Source: Amaurobius ferox (Eukaryota; Arthropoda; Arachnida; Araneae; Amaurobiidae). From it: DNA of 64,000 nucleotides. Below, one piece after another: positions 22,896 to 35,758 of this stretch. Each line of letters starts with the position of its first letter. Within the stretch, counting starts at the first letter, position 1. The translations under genes were made by a program, and so were the position numbers. The notes below the pieces were generated by a model that worked only from the letters and a program-made list of their open reading frames with translations, was not told the DNA's origin and searched no databases. The stretch spans positions 31,140,857 through 31,204,856 of the forward strand of contig OX578155.1 in NCBI GenBank assembly GCA_951213105.1, read 5' to 3'.

Positions 22896-25679
22896 ACTTC
22901 TGATAGATATAATTCTCATATTTACTTGGGTCTTTTTCTATTTGAATTGCAAAATCTAAAGAGAGAGAGAGATATCCCACAGAAATTAATAATACATATG
23001 CTATGTATGAAGGAACCAAAGTCCTTATCAGACAGTAGAAAAAAAAGGAGTTGGAATCAAAGGTTTGGCTTATTGACAAAGCCCTGGTTACTGCATAATT
23101 TAAGCTATAGAGTTAACCAGTAAAAAAGCTTATTCACCAAAACTGCAACACGTATAAGCAACAAAGGTAAGTTTTCATAGTACAAATTATTGACAAACAA
23201 ATAACCAAATTACAAAAATTAGCAAATCTACATACAGTTTACCTATTAATAAGTAATAAAAATATATTAAATATTAAACTGACACACAAAATGTAACAAT
23301 ACAGTAATATAAAACAAATTTATATAAAATAAAAGCTGCCACCTGATGACAGTGAAGAGATTTACGCCATATAACAGGAGGATACAAATAAGTGAAAAAG
23401 TATTTAACCCTTCACAACCTTTGGACTGGTTTTCTGTAGTATTTTCTGATCTTTAATAAGGATTAGATGATAAAGGAGCACAAAATTCTTTCAAACGAAA
23501 ATTCTAGAATTTTTTCAGAAAATTTTTTGCATTCTTGCTATAAAAGAGTTCCATGTGTCCTGGTTATAGATATCTTAACAACAGAATAGCACCCTATTGA
23601 AATTTCAAATTAAATTTTAATAGCGGTATTATGTTAAATATGGTTACATGCCTGCTTTATATTTCTAGTCTTCAGATATTGAATTTAAATGCATTAATTT
23701 GCTGATTACATGGATTAAAAGCAAACAAAACCTTCCAAACTTAAAATTCATTTAAAAATAAAAAAGCATTTCAAAATTTAAATTATTTATTTGCAAATAA
23801 AACATGTGGCATTTAATTTCTCACAAGGTTGAAGATTAGTGCACTACTAGGTCTACAACTATTTTTTGACTTATGCAATTCACACATGCAACCATGTGTA
23901 TATGGAGGGTTATTTTAGTATAAAAGAAAAATTTAAATCGGAAGGTGAACATCTATCCATAATGCCATCACTCTGCTTAATTAAAGGATAACATCAAAGC
24001 TGTGTGATACTGCTGTTTGAAGAAAAGTTCTAATACAGATATACCCAGAGTTGCGACGATTTGCATTTACAACACTTTTCATATGCCACCACACCCCAAC
24101 ATGAGATACTTGCTTCGTAGTTACAACTCTTTAAAGACCAAATGATTTACAATAAGTTTACCCGTATGAAAATTGCAGTTACAGTACATGCATAGATAAG
24201 TGAAAAAAGGCATTGCTTCAAGTTATGACAGTGATCTGGAATCTAACATGTGGTAAGTATGGGGTATGCCTGTACATATAAAGTATACTTAACATATTTT
24301 AATCAAGTTGTATATTAATTAATATTAAAAATTCATTCAGTAATTAAATAATTCTAAAATAATATCATTTGTTTTAAAATATATTAAAGATGTTCTGGGT
24401 TGGTGGGCCACACAAATTCTCTTATCTTTATAGCTAATCAACGTTGTTTGGTGCATTTACTATCAACAAATGATTATTTATGAAGTTACCTTCTTATGAT
24501 TGATTAAAAGGAAGTTGCCATTATCTGATTTAAATGGAATAAGTTTTGGCAATATCTTCATAAGGTGTCATTCCACCGTTAAGAAGCTTCTACCATGGTT
24601 ATCTAATTCAGGATCTACACCACACCAGAATTGGAAAAATCTTGAGTACTAGGTCACTAGGAATCTAGTCATGGAGCCAAGTAACATAATTTCTGGTACA
24701 AAAGCCATGGCATTTGAATGATTATTTTGTCATTCATATGAGATAATGCATGTATAAATACTGTCATTCATACTTATTTACTTTTCTTAAGGCCACAAAA
24801 GTTTTTAGAGAATAATGATTATAATTAATGGATTAGAATTTATTAATAATCATTTTATTTGTCGAATCAAAAATTTATTGAGTATTATACTAGGTAAGTA
24901 TTTGTTGAGTAACTAGGATTTCTGATATATAAAAATGAATGAAAAAGTAGGAATTTTAATTCTCAATCCCTTATAATTAATGTTTTCTTCCTTAAATTGA
25001 GTTGATTTTCTTCCTTGAGTTGAAATATGCATAACACAGTGTCATACAGCATTTGGAGCAATAAAAATACCATTTTATAGGAGTTTGAAACAATACAACT
25101 TGGAATTTGGAGCAGGGAAAATGTAAAATTTATAGCAGAGAAAATTTGCATATGGTATGTTACTTTATAGAAATAAAAAAAAATTGTAGTAGTTTGAAGC
25201 AAAGAAATTAGCATTTTGAAAATTCCAGAAAAAAAAAACATTAACACTTTGTATCTGATACAATATATAAAATTTTGAAACAGTTCATAAGAATTGGTCA
25301 TGAGGGAATATAAATATGAAATAGGAGCATTAGCTATATTGTCACTGATGCAGAAATTAGAAGCAGCAATGCTGCATTTTATTATGCAGCACTGAAATAA
25401 AATAAAAGTTAAGGGAAAATTAAGCAGTATAATTATGCATAAATTATTACACAATGCAACAATGACTGACTGCTCAAATTGCTGCTCAAACCTTAGGGTG
25501 AGTGAGGTGATCTGGGTTTTCAACAATGTAATCCTTTTCCTCAATAAACATGAAGTCATAAAGCATTAAGTCAAATGGGCTATATGTATGTTGTGTTGTA
25601 TAATAATTTGTACATAACTGCATTGCATAATTATTCTTGTGCATTTTTAGTTATTGAGAATCAAAGTTACATAATTAAT
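22896..25679. other. AT-rich stretch, no supportable gene
   Basis: The longest open frame (24963-25559 on -, 198 codons) is hydrophobic and compositionally biased, with degenerate internal repeats on the opposite strand (GAGCA/TTTGAAGCA-like words). I do not treat it as a gene. Confidence 0.5.
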
Positions 25680-26100
25680 AGCAAAATTTGGTATTTTGGC
25701 AATTTTTATATAGTGCTAAAATTTGTGATTTTTATGAAAGTGTGATTGTGAAATTTAAGATAGAGTACTAAAACTGAAAATTATTTGAGAAAGAACACTG
25801 AAAATCTCAATTTTTGAAGAATAAATTTTGAGATAAAATTCGTGATTTTTAGAGTTCTAAAATATGTAATGTAATATTAAATACCAAAATTTGTTATTTA
25901 AAAAAGTTCTAACATTTTCAGAAATTTATTTATAAGTGCTAAAAACAGGAAGATCTATCTGTCTTAATGATCTCAGATTTTAGCACCTTTTCTAAAAAAA
26001 GTATGAACTTTTATACTAATTTTCAAAAATAATTTTTGAGAAAGAGCACTAAAATTCATTAAGGATTTTTTCACTCTTACATGAAGATTATGAATATTAG
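25680..26100. repeat. Degenerate minisatellite-like tract
   Basis: Irregular near-copies of words such as GTGCTAAAATTTGTGATTTT, GAGAAAGAGCACTAAAA and TTAGAGTTCTAAAAT recur at roughly 30-60 bp spacing. Too diverged to fix a unit length by eye. Confidence 0.4.
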
Positions 26101-29100
26101 CACTTCTTCATAAAAGAGGCTCAGTCAGACTGAATTTTTTCATTTCATAAACTCCTTCATTTTTCATGATATGATTGTGATTGGTCACACAAGAAAAAGA
26201 AGAGGAAGTAAGCAAAGTGTGGAAAAGTAAGAAAAAAAAGAAAAGAAAAGGAAAGTTGGAATCATCTTCAAAAAGTAGAAAGAAGATATCATGTGATCCC
26301 TGTATTTATTATTTTTATAAAGTTTGCTTGCCATGAATTCAGTTAAATTTACATTAGTTATGCAATGACAGAAAATGGAAATTATCACTACTACTGTTTA
26401 ATTTTATGTGAAGTTTCTCATCATTCTTGGATTTTTCTAGTGAATTGTCAACCCTGTGGAATTTATGGCTCTTTTACTAGAAATTATGGTATGTTTCAGT
26501 TAAATATAGCAAAGTTCAAAATTTTGGAACTTTAGAGCAACAGTTCTTAATATAATTCCACAGCATATTTCTTGGGGCACCATGAATAAAATACAAAATA
26601 TTGAGGGCCACAGAAACTTTTGAGTGGACCACAAAAATTTCATTCTGCAACATCTTACTGAAATATTAAAAAGAATGTAATATTAAAATTATTTTGTTCC
26701 TTGTAGAAATTATATAATGCAATGTCACTATGCATTATATAACTTCTACATTTGAGAAGTAAGAGTTGAAATGAATCAGATGTATATTACACATATCATC
26801 TATTACTATTTATATACATCATATAACTATTTAAATATGTAAAAAATAATTTAAAACTGTCAAACTTTTGACATTTAATTTAAGCTTTATTAAGCTAAAA
26901 ATTAATTTCTTTATTTTTAATTATAATTATGCAGTTCATGCTTAACTGGTTAAACAAAAGTTACTTTTGAGTATTGCAGTATTTTATCTTTAGTAATTGT
27001 ATTACATTTTTTTTTTTTTTTTTTAGATCAACAAATCAGAAAGCAAGACTGCTTTAGTCCTATCTAATTCCACATTGTATTCTAAACTGAAACAGAGTTT
27101 AAGGTATAGAGGGGAGGGGGTCACAAGAGGCATATTACTTTAAAGACAATATAGAGAGCTGCCTAGAATGTAGTTTAGTAGTTAGTTTCAGTAGTTTAAA
27201 TCTTTTATTTCCGTCACGATTAGAATTTAAATTTCACTATTTAATAATTCTGATGCATACAATCTAGTTCCTGCAAAAACTGAGATCACACATGACTAGG
27301 AAGATAAATTCTGTTAATGTTAGGCACTGTAGTGTTTATTTTATTTTTAGGCTCCTAGATACAAATATAATTTCATCAGTCCTGGTGTACACCTGGCTGA
27401 AGAGTAACAAAATTCCTGAAACTGGGATAAGGGTTCTGAAGGGTTTTATCAAACAGGGGGTATGCTGATGGCTTTAGGGTTTGAAACCCTCATAGACCTA
27501 TCAATTTCTTTTGACCTATGAGGACAAAGAAACTCATTATCCTCTGTGTACACTCCTGTCACCAAGCAAACACTTTCTTGCTGACCACATAATGTTCTAC
27601 TAACATCAATAAACACTAAAACGTGAGGTGTTTTATAATAAAACTTTTGTTAAATGAATATTAGTTAATTTCAAGGCTGGAATTATTCTTTGGACCTCAC
27701 CCTTTCTTGCCAGCAAATATAACTGCTTCTCACACTTCTTGTTAACTGGTCCTGCCATACAGAATAAGGATAAAACTACTACTTATAATGATCAATGGTA
27801 AAAAATATATATATTGTATATCAGCTGCTTTTAAGAATCAAAATTGGACAATCAAGTACAAAAAGTATTAAAGAAATTGCCACATTCAAAAATTACATGT
27901 CTTAAAACAAATGAAATTAAGTATAGAAGAATGATTCTTTTAAGCAGCACCCATTGCAACTTAATTTTACCTTGACACTACAAACTTTATCTAAATATTG
28001 TCAAGCAATCTTAAAGTGATATATCAGACAATAAATATAAACTAACAGGAAATAAATTAACAATAAAAATCTAGCAATGCAGTAATAAAACAAATCTATA
28101 TACAAGAACCACTTCCATTTAACAGTTTTTGAATGGGCACATTTGAAAACTTAAGCGACTGGTCATCTTGGTTATGACCAGACACGTTGTTGTTTCTTTG
28201 GTTATCTGGTTACTTAGCAGAGAAAAAGCAGCATATTCTGAGCAGTTTAGACATAGTATTTTCAGTGAAAACAAGTCTTCTGCACATCACGTGATCATAT
28301 AAATAATGGGGGGAAATTCTTGGTCATTCTGGTTATAACCAGATCAATCCACTAAAACCAAATCAAATGGCAGCAGCTTCTCAAATTTTAAATTGAGGAG
28401 CAATTAAACAATTTCATAGAGCAGCGGTTTAAAATATTCAAGTAGTTTTTAAAGTTGACAATATATTGCTAAATATGTCACAAAGATCAAGCAAGATCTC
28501 CAAATAATAACAATGATTATCTATAAACATTTTTCTTTAGAGAGAGGTAACATGCCAAGAAACATTTTACATTTCATAACAATGGTGACCCCCTTTCATC
28601 TGCCAGCTCCCTACAGTTGGCATTTTCCAAATTGCAAAATTCACTGCAACAATAAAAATTTTTGACGCAGATTAGCTGTGGTTTCAGAGAAGAAATTCCC
28701 TGCTTCTTCCACCAACATTATAAGCAGTAGGAGGAACAGAAGGGCAACATGGCTACATCACAGACACAGCAGACAATGGTAACTAAATTAATAGTTTCAT
28801 CATATTTTGAAGAATTTTGATGTGCATTACTTACAGGAAGCATTTGTTTTCACCAATATATGTGCAAGAATACAAGTTTGCAGTCAGCAACATTTAAAAA
28901 AAATATTACATAATTGCATTTTTGAAGTCTCATTGTAATTTGCAAATTTTACATCACAAACTGCGACACAATACTGGTTATTTTACATACTAGTCACAGA
29001 GTTATAACTGCAGACACTTTTCAAATGTGCCCATTGTTAGGAAACACCGAATATTCTGTAATCGATGGTAGATTATTGATACAATGTTAGTACATTTTCT

Positions 29101-30229
29101 GCATTAATTGATAAACTATAGCTGTGATATATTGAAAAATAAGCAGCTAAACTAGTTACTGGACACATTGAATTTAAATTTTTTTTAACTTCATAGAAAG
29201 TGAGTGTTTAGATATATACACAATGAAAGTATTCTACGGGATTACATAGTTTAAAAATTTTTAGAACATCAAAATCTGAAGATCATAATCCTCATTTTAA
29301 CTTTTAGAGAAAAGTATTGAAATAACACAGCACAGTATACACTTATCACTTTACAGGCAACCAGTTTTTATTTTTTTTTTATAGGATTATTTTTCCTATT
29401 TTATACACACAGATTACAGAAAAATTTTTACACCATTATATTTATGTATTTAATAATCTAATCATCAACTTTTCAATATAGTCCTGTAAAATATTGATGA
29501 ACATTTCCATGCTGAAATGTTTCTAGAAGGTACAAAGCTGAATTTATATAGGCTACAGCTTAGGGGGTTTATATATCAAGAGGCCTTAGACAGTTTTCTT
29601 AAAAAGTTAGGTTAGATATAATAAAGCACCATTTACATGCTTTTCAAGGAACTAGTGAAAAAAGGTGTATAACTTTAAAAAAATACAATTAAAATTAATA
29701 TCAATGAATAAGAATATCACGGACCTAGTAACTAAAAAACAAGCATATAAATGAGAAGCATATAAACAGTGATTTACTGTAATTTCAGAATACAATACTT
29801 TATTCAAATCATGGATTATATATGTGTGATTGTGATGTGACACAGGTGTAGGTACCAAAAACGATATGAAATATGAATGATAAAATCGAGTAAATTCTCA
29901 GAATCTAGATATATCTGAGTATTGTTTCATGTTATATGTATTTTATTTCCTTCAAAATTCCCCAAATCCGTGCAGTGAAAAACCATCATGATTGAAATGC
30001 AATTTCAATTTATTTTCTTTCACTTAATAAATTTTCATTAATAATCTACAAAAATCAAAGAATATGTGCAATGAAAAAAAACATTGTGATATTATACATA
30101 TAATTTATGATAATTTTGATTTATGGCTGCATATCTGATAATTGTCAATTTTGTATCCCTTGAGCTTGGAAAAAAATATTAATAAATAAGGTAGATATTT
30201 TTTGCAGTACTTGTTTAGAATAAAATTTG
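26101..30229. other. AT-rich stretch, no supportable gene
   Basis: Low-complexity sequence. 28140-28350 contains two imperfect TGGTCAT-TTGGTTAT-ACCA hairpins. 30121-30180 resembles 59425-59480 (GGCTGCATATCTGATAATTG), part of repeat families A/C. No RNA gene or coding exon was recognised. Confidence 0.4.
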
Positions 30230-31930
30230 AATTTGTTCTACATATTTTTCAATAATATTAAATACAGTTTTGACTTCATAAGAATACAAATTTGTCATTT
30301 CTGTCACTGTCCCCCCTGTGATGAGTTGAGATTTTATCTCCTAATTACCAAGGCTGTGAAGTCAGAGTTGATAGTTGTTTGGGGTAGAGTTGGAGTCAAT
30401 AAAAATATGCAGAATTCGACTCCTAAATAAAACTATTTTATTTATATAATTTTTTAATAGTTTTTAGGCAATAAATTAAAAGGAACATCAAATCATTATC
30501 AGTTAAGAAACTATCGATATGAAAAATTAAAAAAAAAAATGCTATTTATGTCGTTATTCCTGCAGTTCAAACCCGAGGGCTTGCCAGAGAGGCTGAACAT
30601 CTAAGATTCTCGGGACGGGTTTTTATGTCATTATTGAAGTTGGATGTTAGAAAACAAAAGGAGTCATACAATAGAAAAAATCTGATGTGGGCAGGCAGCA
30701 CATGACTTTCCCTGCAGACGTTCTTCTTATTTTAATTAAATTTAATTCACTTTTAATTCAATTTTCATTCTCATTTGGTAACTGGACTTATTTTCAAAGG
30801 TGGTATAGAGAAAATTTGAAAAAACTAAAATATCTCGAGAACGGCTAGTCCTAGTATAATGGGATTGGTCTTATTCTTTTCTTCGTTAAAAATTATGTAT
30901 AAAATAAGCATTTAATGGATATATTTAAGCATATGTAGTTTTTATTTTAGATTTTGACAATTTTTGCGGGCCATTTTGCAAGAAAAAGCAGATTATTTTT
31001 TTCCGAATCGTACCAAAATCTAATCAGCACCAGGGTAACCCACATGCTACTTATCTACCGAATTTTGTGAAATTCGGTAAAATAGTTTTTGAGATAGAGT
31101 GGATACAGGCAAATTTTGTGGGCCATTTTGCAAAAAAGGTAGGTTCTTTCATCTAGAATTGTACTAAAAACTAATCAGCACCAGGGTCACACCTAAGTGA
31201 CTTACCTACCAAATTTTATGAAATTCTGTCCATTAGTTTTTGAGTTAGAGTGGATACATACATTGCACAAACAGACACACACAGACGCCATGCTAAAAAT
31301 ATTTTTTTCATATTCCAGAGGTCTCGAAATGTGTAGATCCGTCGAAAACTCGAGTTGTGATTTTTGGTATGATTCCAATATTCCCTATATATTACCATGT
31401 ATTGCAGGGAAAGTAAAAAAAGAAAAGTTGAAGGTTTGAGGTAGTGACTGCACAGCCTTGCAAATTACATCAGTAAAAACTTAAAAAATAGAAGCAAATC
31501 GGTAAGAAATTATAATTTTAAGAAATTACAATTTTAACAAAAAAAAAAATTCTTTTGTATTTTACTATATTGCTGAAGCATGTTAGCTGTTGTCCAGACA
31601 ATCTGTGATATTACGATGTTGCCAAAACAATTATCCTTTTCATCCGTAGATGGCAACACCAGGGATTTTAAGTTTTTGAAGATTACCTATCATTTCTGAC
31701 TTGTATGTAGTTATTCTCAATTCACATTAATGTGAATGAAAATTTTATGCACTATCTCTCCCCTTAGCACATAAAAGCAAGATATGCATAGTGCATACTT
31801 TGTTTCTCAGTGTCGGTTTCAATTCCTGTTCAGAACAAAAACAAACCCATATATCATTTTGATACAGGTACATGTTTGACATTGAATATGCATTAAAATT
31901 CCATAGTTAAACAGTTTATTTAAAATTCCA
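30230..31930 (+). repeat. Repeat family C, copy 1, interrupted by family B
   Basis: Two blocks, 30255-30350 (TTTCTGTCACTG, GATGAGTTGAGATTT) and 31745-31920 (AGTGCATACTTTGTTTCTCA, ACAAACCCATAT), match the inverted, collinear blocks 60825-60925 and 60255-60420. Between them sits a family B copy, so family C is the older host repeat here. Confidence 0.65.
30790..31420 (+). repeat. Interspersed repeat family B, copy 2, with internal tandem units
   Basis: Contains two tandem units about 151 bp apart (GGGCCATTTTGCA at 30968 and 31119), each running to GAG-TAGAGTGGATACA. The tail has CAAACAGACACACACAGACG and GATCCGTCGAAAACTCGAG. The inverted copy at 38610-39090 keeps the same two-unit structure, so the internal duplication is part of the family. 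Confidence 0.7.
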
Positions 31931-32300
31931 TGTTAAACAGTTATGATATTCATATAAACCTTAAAAGGTATTTCCAAGCAAAATGTTTTAGAAATGATAA
32001 AGTTAAAATAAATTTTTGGAACCTGAAAATTGACAATTATGATTTCAAGCTTTTGCTTGTTTTGAATTTTACAAAAAAGTAAAGAATATATGCAGTCAAA
32101 AACAAGTGTGTAATATAGTTATTGTAGTCTGATTGTTGTATTTTGTATTCATATAACTTATTTTTTAATTAGTTCAATTTAATTTGATAAACAAATATAT
32201 AAAAACATATTTTGTATTTTTTAGATTCCATGTTTTATAAATTATGAATGCTATCATCATATTTTTCTAATTCCCATTTAAGTTTTATGGCATTTTGTGT

Positions 32301-33650
32301 TTAAGGGGAGGGGTCCTCATTTACAGTAGCTTCAGGCATTGGTGACGGTAAATCTGGCTCTAACACTGCGATCTCTTCGGGCATTGGCGACGACAAATCT
32401 GGCTCAGAGATTGTGAAGTCATCTTCGTCTTGTACCATTTCAATTTTTTCAGGAACTCTCCTTTTTCGTCGGGATCTTTCAATTCTTTTAGACGGTTCAG
32501 GTTTCTTAGGTAGATGAGCTTTCCTGGGAGGCTTAGGATCATGTACATTCAATGTAAGAAGATGTTTAGTCAAATCATGCTTTTGACAAAACGTTTTATG
32601 GCATACTGTACAAGCATATGGCCTTTTAGTATGTATGGGAATATGCCTATCTAAAGTACATTTTTGAGTAAATGCTTTGCTGCAGATAGTACAAATAAAT
32701 GGCTTTTCTCCAGTATGCAAAAGATTATGTCTTTCCAATCCCGCTTTTTTATTGAATGCTTTCTGGCATATAGGACAGATAAAAGGCTTTTCACCTGTAT
32801 GTACACGCTGATGCTGATCATAACCACTTTTCTGAGTGAATGCTTTTTGGCATATATTGCAACTAAATGGTTTCTCGCCGGTATGTATAAGTATATGTCT
32901 GTCTAATCGCTTTCTTTCAATAAATCCTTTCTTGCAAGTAGGACAGTTATATGGCTTTACCTCCTGATGGACCCGCATATGCAAGTTCAACATGGCCTTC
33001 TTCTTGTAAGCTTTACTACATAACTCACATGCAAATGTTTTTTCACTGATATGTATAAGACGATGATTAACCAAACTATAATTATGAGTAAATCCTTTAT
33101 CACATACTTTACAAATATAAGGTTTTTCTCCAGTGTGTGTATTTCGGTGTTGAGACAGTTCAAAACTGTATGAAAATCTTTTATCGCACTCATTACAAGT
33201 ATAAGGTTTTTCACCCGTATGAGTACGTATGTGTCTATTCATTTTACTTCTTTCTCGGAATGGTCTTTGACAGTATTCGCAAGAAAATTTTTTCTCATCA
33301 GAATGTACAAGGTAGTGTCTAGATAAATTACCCCGATCGGTAAACGCTTTTTGACAGACATTACAAACATGAGGTCTCTCACCAGTATGCGTACGAATGT
33401 GAGTAGCCAGCAGTGGTTTATATTTAAAGCCTTTTCCACACAAATGACATACATAAGGTCTGTCCCCCGTGAGATGCATGCTAAGATGAATGCTTAGAAT
33501 TTCTTTATCTGTGAATGATATATTACATATACCGCAAACAAATTTATTTTCCCCTTGATGGTTTTCATGCCTAATTAAATCAATTCGTTCAGAAAAATCT
33601 CCTGAACTAATCTTGTAGCTATCAAGTGCATCAAACGAAAATTGCATCAT
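32301..33650 (-). CDS. C2H2 zinc-finger protein, 12 fingers, acidic tail
   Basis: Predicted 449-residue nuclear protein, single-exon frame. A 36-residue leader is followed by 12 C2H2 fingers (residues 37-370), mostly joined by canonical TGEKP/TGERP linkers. These linkers are typical of fingers that bind DNA in tandem. Finger 12 is atypical: six residues separate its two zinc-ligand histidines instead of three to five. Residues 371-449 lack fingers: a proline/lysine-rich stretch, a basic patch (RIERSRRKRR, 389-398; likely nuclear localisation) and an acidic tail with a repeated EPDL(S/P)SPMPE motif at 416-425 and 431-440, possibly an activation or partner-binding region. There are two adjacent ATG codons at the start; I used the first. 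A role in transcription is inferred from the family; the targets are unknown. It is unlike the first zinc-finger gene in linker quality, so the two are not recent duplicates. Confidence 0.9.
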   Translation of the reverse strand: MMQFSFDALDSYKISSGDFSERIDLIRHENHQGENKFVCGICNISFTDKEILSIHLSMHLTGDRPYVCHLCGKGFKYKPLLATHIRTHTGERPHVCNVCQKAFTDRGNLSRHYLVHSDEKKFSCEYCQRPFRERSKMNRHIRTHTGEKPYTCNECDKRFSYSFELSQHRNTHTGEKPYICKVCDKGFTHNYSLVNHRLIHISEKTFACELCSKAYKKKAMLNLHMRVHQEVKPYNCPTCKKGFIERKRLDRHILIHTGEKPFSCNICQKAFTQKSGYDQHQRVHTGEKPFICPICQKAFNKKAGLERHNLLHTGEKPFICTICSKAFTQKCTLDRHIPIHTKRPYACTVCHKTFCQKHDLTKHLLTLNVHDPKPPRKAHLPKKPEPSKRIERSRRKRRVPEKIEMVQDEDDFTISEPDLSSPMPEEIAVLEPDLPSPMPEATVNEDPSP

Positions 33651-34031
33651 GATTAAAATCGATTAAATTTTCCCAAATAACGAATAAGAAAAACAAAATT
33701 TTCTTTCATGAAAATAATGTAGATTTTGCTTATCAAATAAATATGCCTATAAATCAACAAATACTTTACCTAAAAGCATAATATAGTTCTTAATGTGAAT
33801 TATGATCATTTATAAATCCATATTTCAATATTTATGTTTTAGTACTTATCTCAAACATAAATCCTGTCAATCAGTCAAAAAGAGATCAAGTGATTCGCCT
33901 AATAAGTGTTTTTAGAAATCATTCCGGTACACCAGAATCAATGAGAAAATCATGGAGATATGGACTGGTAAGCAGAACAAACTTCCGGGAAAGTACCATG
34001 TGATACCTATATCATTACCAATTCAGAAGAC

Positions 34032-34081
34032 CTCCGCCATTCCAATAGATTTCATTTGCCAGATCTTTTCGTATGACGTCA
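34032..34081 (-). promoter_or_regulatory. Promoter-like cluster upstream of the second zinc-finger gene
   Basis: CTCCGCC (34032-34038), CCAATAG (34042-34048) and TGACGTCA (34074-34081, followed by CGT) lie 380-430 bp upstream of the ATG at 33650. These are the same three words as at 339-372, in a different order. The G/C-richer surroundings support a CpG-type promoter. Assignment to this gene rests on position. Confidence 0.45.
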
Positions 34082-34443
34082 CGTAGATGTATGGTCGTAG
34101 ACGAATTACAGGAGTTCTTTGGTTTCTTCACACGAAAATTTACATTTCAATTCGACTATGAGCGATTTTGATATTGAAATTATATATACACTGACTTCTA
34201 AAAGTTAAGTACGCAATACAAATTTTTATTTTTCGAAAGCGTATTTGAATTTGAGTGGCTGAAAAGCACTGAGGATGTAGATGGCAGTATGCAAATATCA
34301 TATGTTAAAGTCAATCACGATTGACTGTCCGGATATATGCTAATTAGGCAGTCGCTGAAGACGCCAACATTCTGACGAAGTATTTATAACTTTTGTAGGA
34401 TTATTTTTGATGATATTCGTGTTTCTGTGGCTGAAAAAAGAAG

Positions 34444-34725
34444 AATGACAAATAGTGAGCGCTGTCGTATGCATTGAAGCTGAACAATCAATCAAAGATG
34501 TCGCTATTTTCTTTGGTGTTGATTATTTGGTGATTTCTCGATTATGGAAACAATTCCACGCAAGTCAAACAGTTGTCCGGAGACCTGTGCCCGGTCGTCC
34601 AAGAGTTACCACCCCCTCTTATGATCGGTATATTGCTATAGTAGTCAAGTGGAATTGACGAGCGACCTCCACAACCTTTACATGGTTGCAGCAGCACTTG
34701 GTAAGACGCTCCATATCTCTAATTA
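34444..34725 (+). pseudogene. Tc1-like transposase, N-terminal part
   Basis: The N-terminal DNA-binding region of a Tc1-type transposase starts MTNSERC at 34444. It shifts frame, then reads EAEQSIKDVAIFFGVDYLVI (HTH) and VVRRPVPGRPRVTTP, the GRPR-type AT-hook linker that joins the two HTH domains of Tc1 transposases. A nonsense codon at 34656-34658 interrupts a segment that then continues RATST. Similarity ends near 34725, where LINE sequence begins. The gene is therefore dead through a frameshift, a stop and an insertion. Confidence 0.75.
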
Positions 34726-35672
34726 GGTAACATATATGTGGGTCACAGTCTTCCACTGAACCTAGTCCTTCAATAGGGGCCCAATAATGTTGATGAAACA
34801 AGTTAGTAGTAAACAAAGAATGCTGTAAACAGAGGTCATATTGTAGAGTTTTGAAGATAAGGAGGATGGGGGAACAGGCGAATATCCCCTATGGGGATGC
34901 AGAAGAGATTCAGTCAGGAATCAGCATGGGTCGTTTAAATTGGGATTTAGGATAGTTCTGGGTCTTTTTGGAAATTCACGGAAGTCGTAGTCGGTCATAT
35001 TATAGATCAGTTCGTTGGGGATCCTAGCGAGGTTATCATAGAAATTGTTAGAGTTTTCGCATCTCTTGCTTTAATTTTGAAATCGCGATGTATTACAAAG
35101 TTTTTCAAGTATCTTGGGGCTTTTCTGATAGAACGTAGGATTTTGTTCTGAATGATTTGGACTTTTTTTACATTAGATTTCGCAGCGTAGCCCCAAATTG
35201 GGGAGGCATAGAGAATGACGGGGCGGATAACTGATTTGTAAAGTAGGATTTTGTTTTCAATACTGACATCATTCGAGTACAGGAGGGAGCTCAGTTCTGC
35301 TTTTACAAAGTTTATTTTATCTTTGAGTTTTGCAATGTGGGGTTTCCATATTAGTCTGCTGTCAAGAGTGACACCGAGATATTTACATGTCCTCTCAAAG
35401 CAAACTGGCTTATTGTTAATTATGATTGGTTGGGGCGGAAAACGTTGATGTGAGAAAAATACAGTTTGACATTTATTAGGGTTTATTTTGATGCGGTATT
35501 TCTCTTACCAGGGTTCGAGAGTGTCGATGTGATGTTGTAAGCATCGGTGTAGGTAGTTGGTGTTGTGGTGTGTGGCAAGAATGGCAGTGTCGTCCGCATA
35601 CAAACGAAGTATAGTGTGGTTGGTTCTAGGGATGTCGTTTATGTAAATGTTAAAAAGAATGGGACCAAATTT
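34726..35672 (-). mobile_element. Jockey-type LINE copy A (RT palm to 3' end), 5'-truncated
   Basis: The minus strand encodes the end of a non-LTR reverse transcriptase: the catalytic YADDTAILATHH motif near 35600, then a thumb-domain segment including YLGVTLDSRLIWKPH and ILYASPIWGYAAK, interrupted by stop codons. The 3' end near 34726 has no clear poly-A. Its 5' end (35672) abuts the IS630-like element. About 210 bp (35462-35672) are repeated as the 3' part of copy B. Confidence 0.75.
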
Positions 35673-35758
35673 AGGTTACAGCGCATACCTAGTAGCATTA
35701 TTCTTTGGATAAAAAGAAGGCGGATTATGCACGAGCATTAGTTACTTCTCAGCACATC

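Noticed and set aside
24963..25559. 198-codon open frame on minus
   Set aside because: Hydrophobic, biased composition over degenerate A/T-rich repeats, with no domain or plausible promoter; long open frames of this kind arise by chance when stop codons are depleted on one strand.
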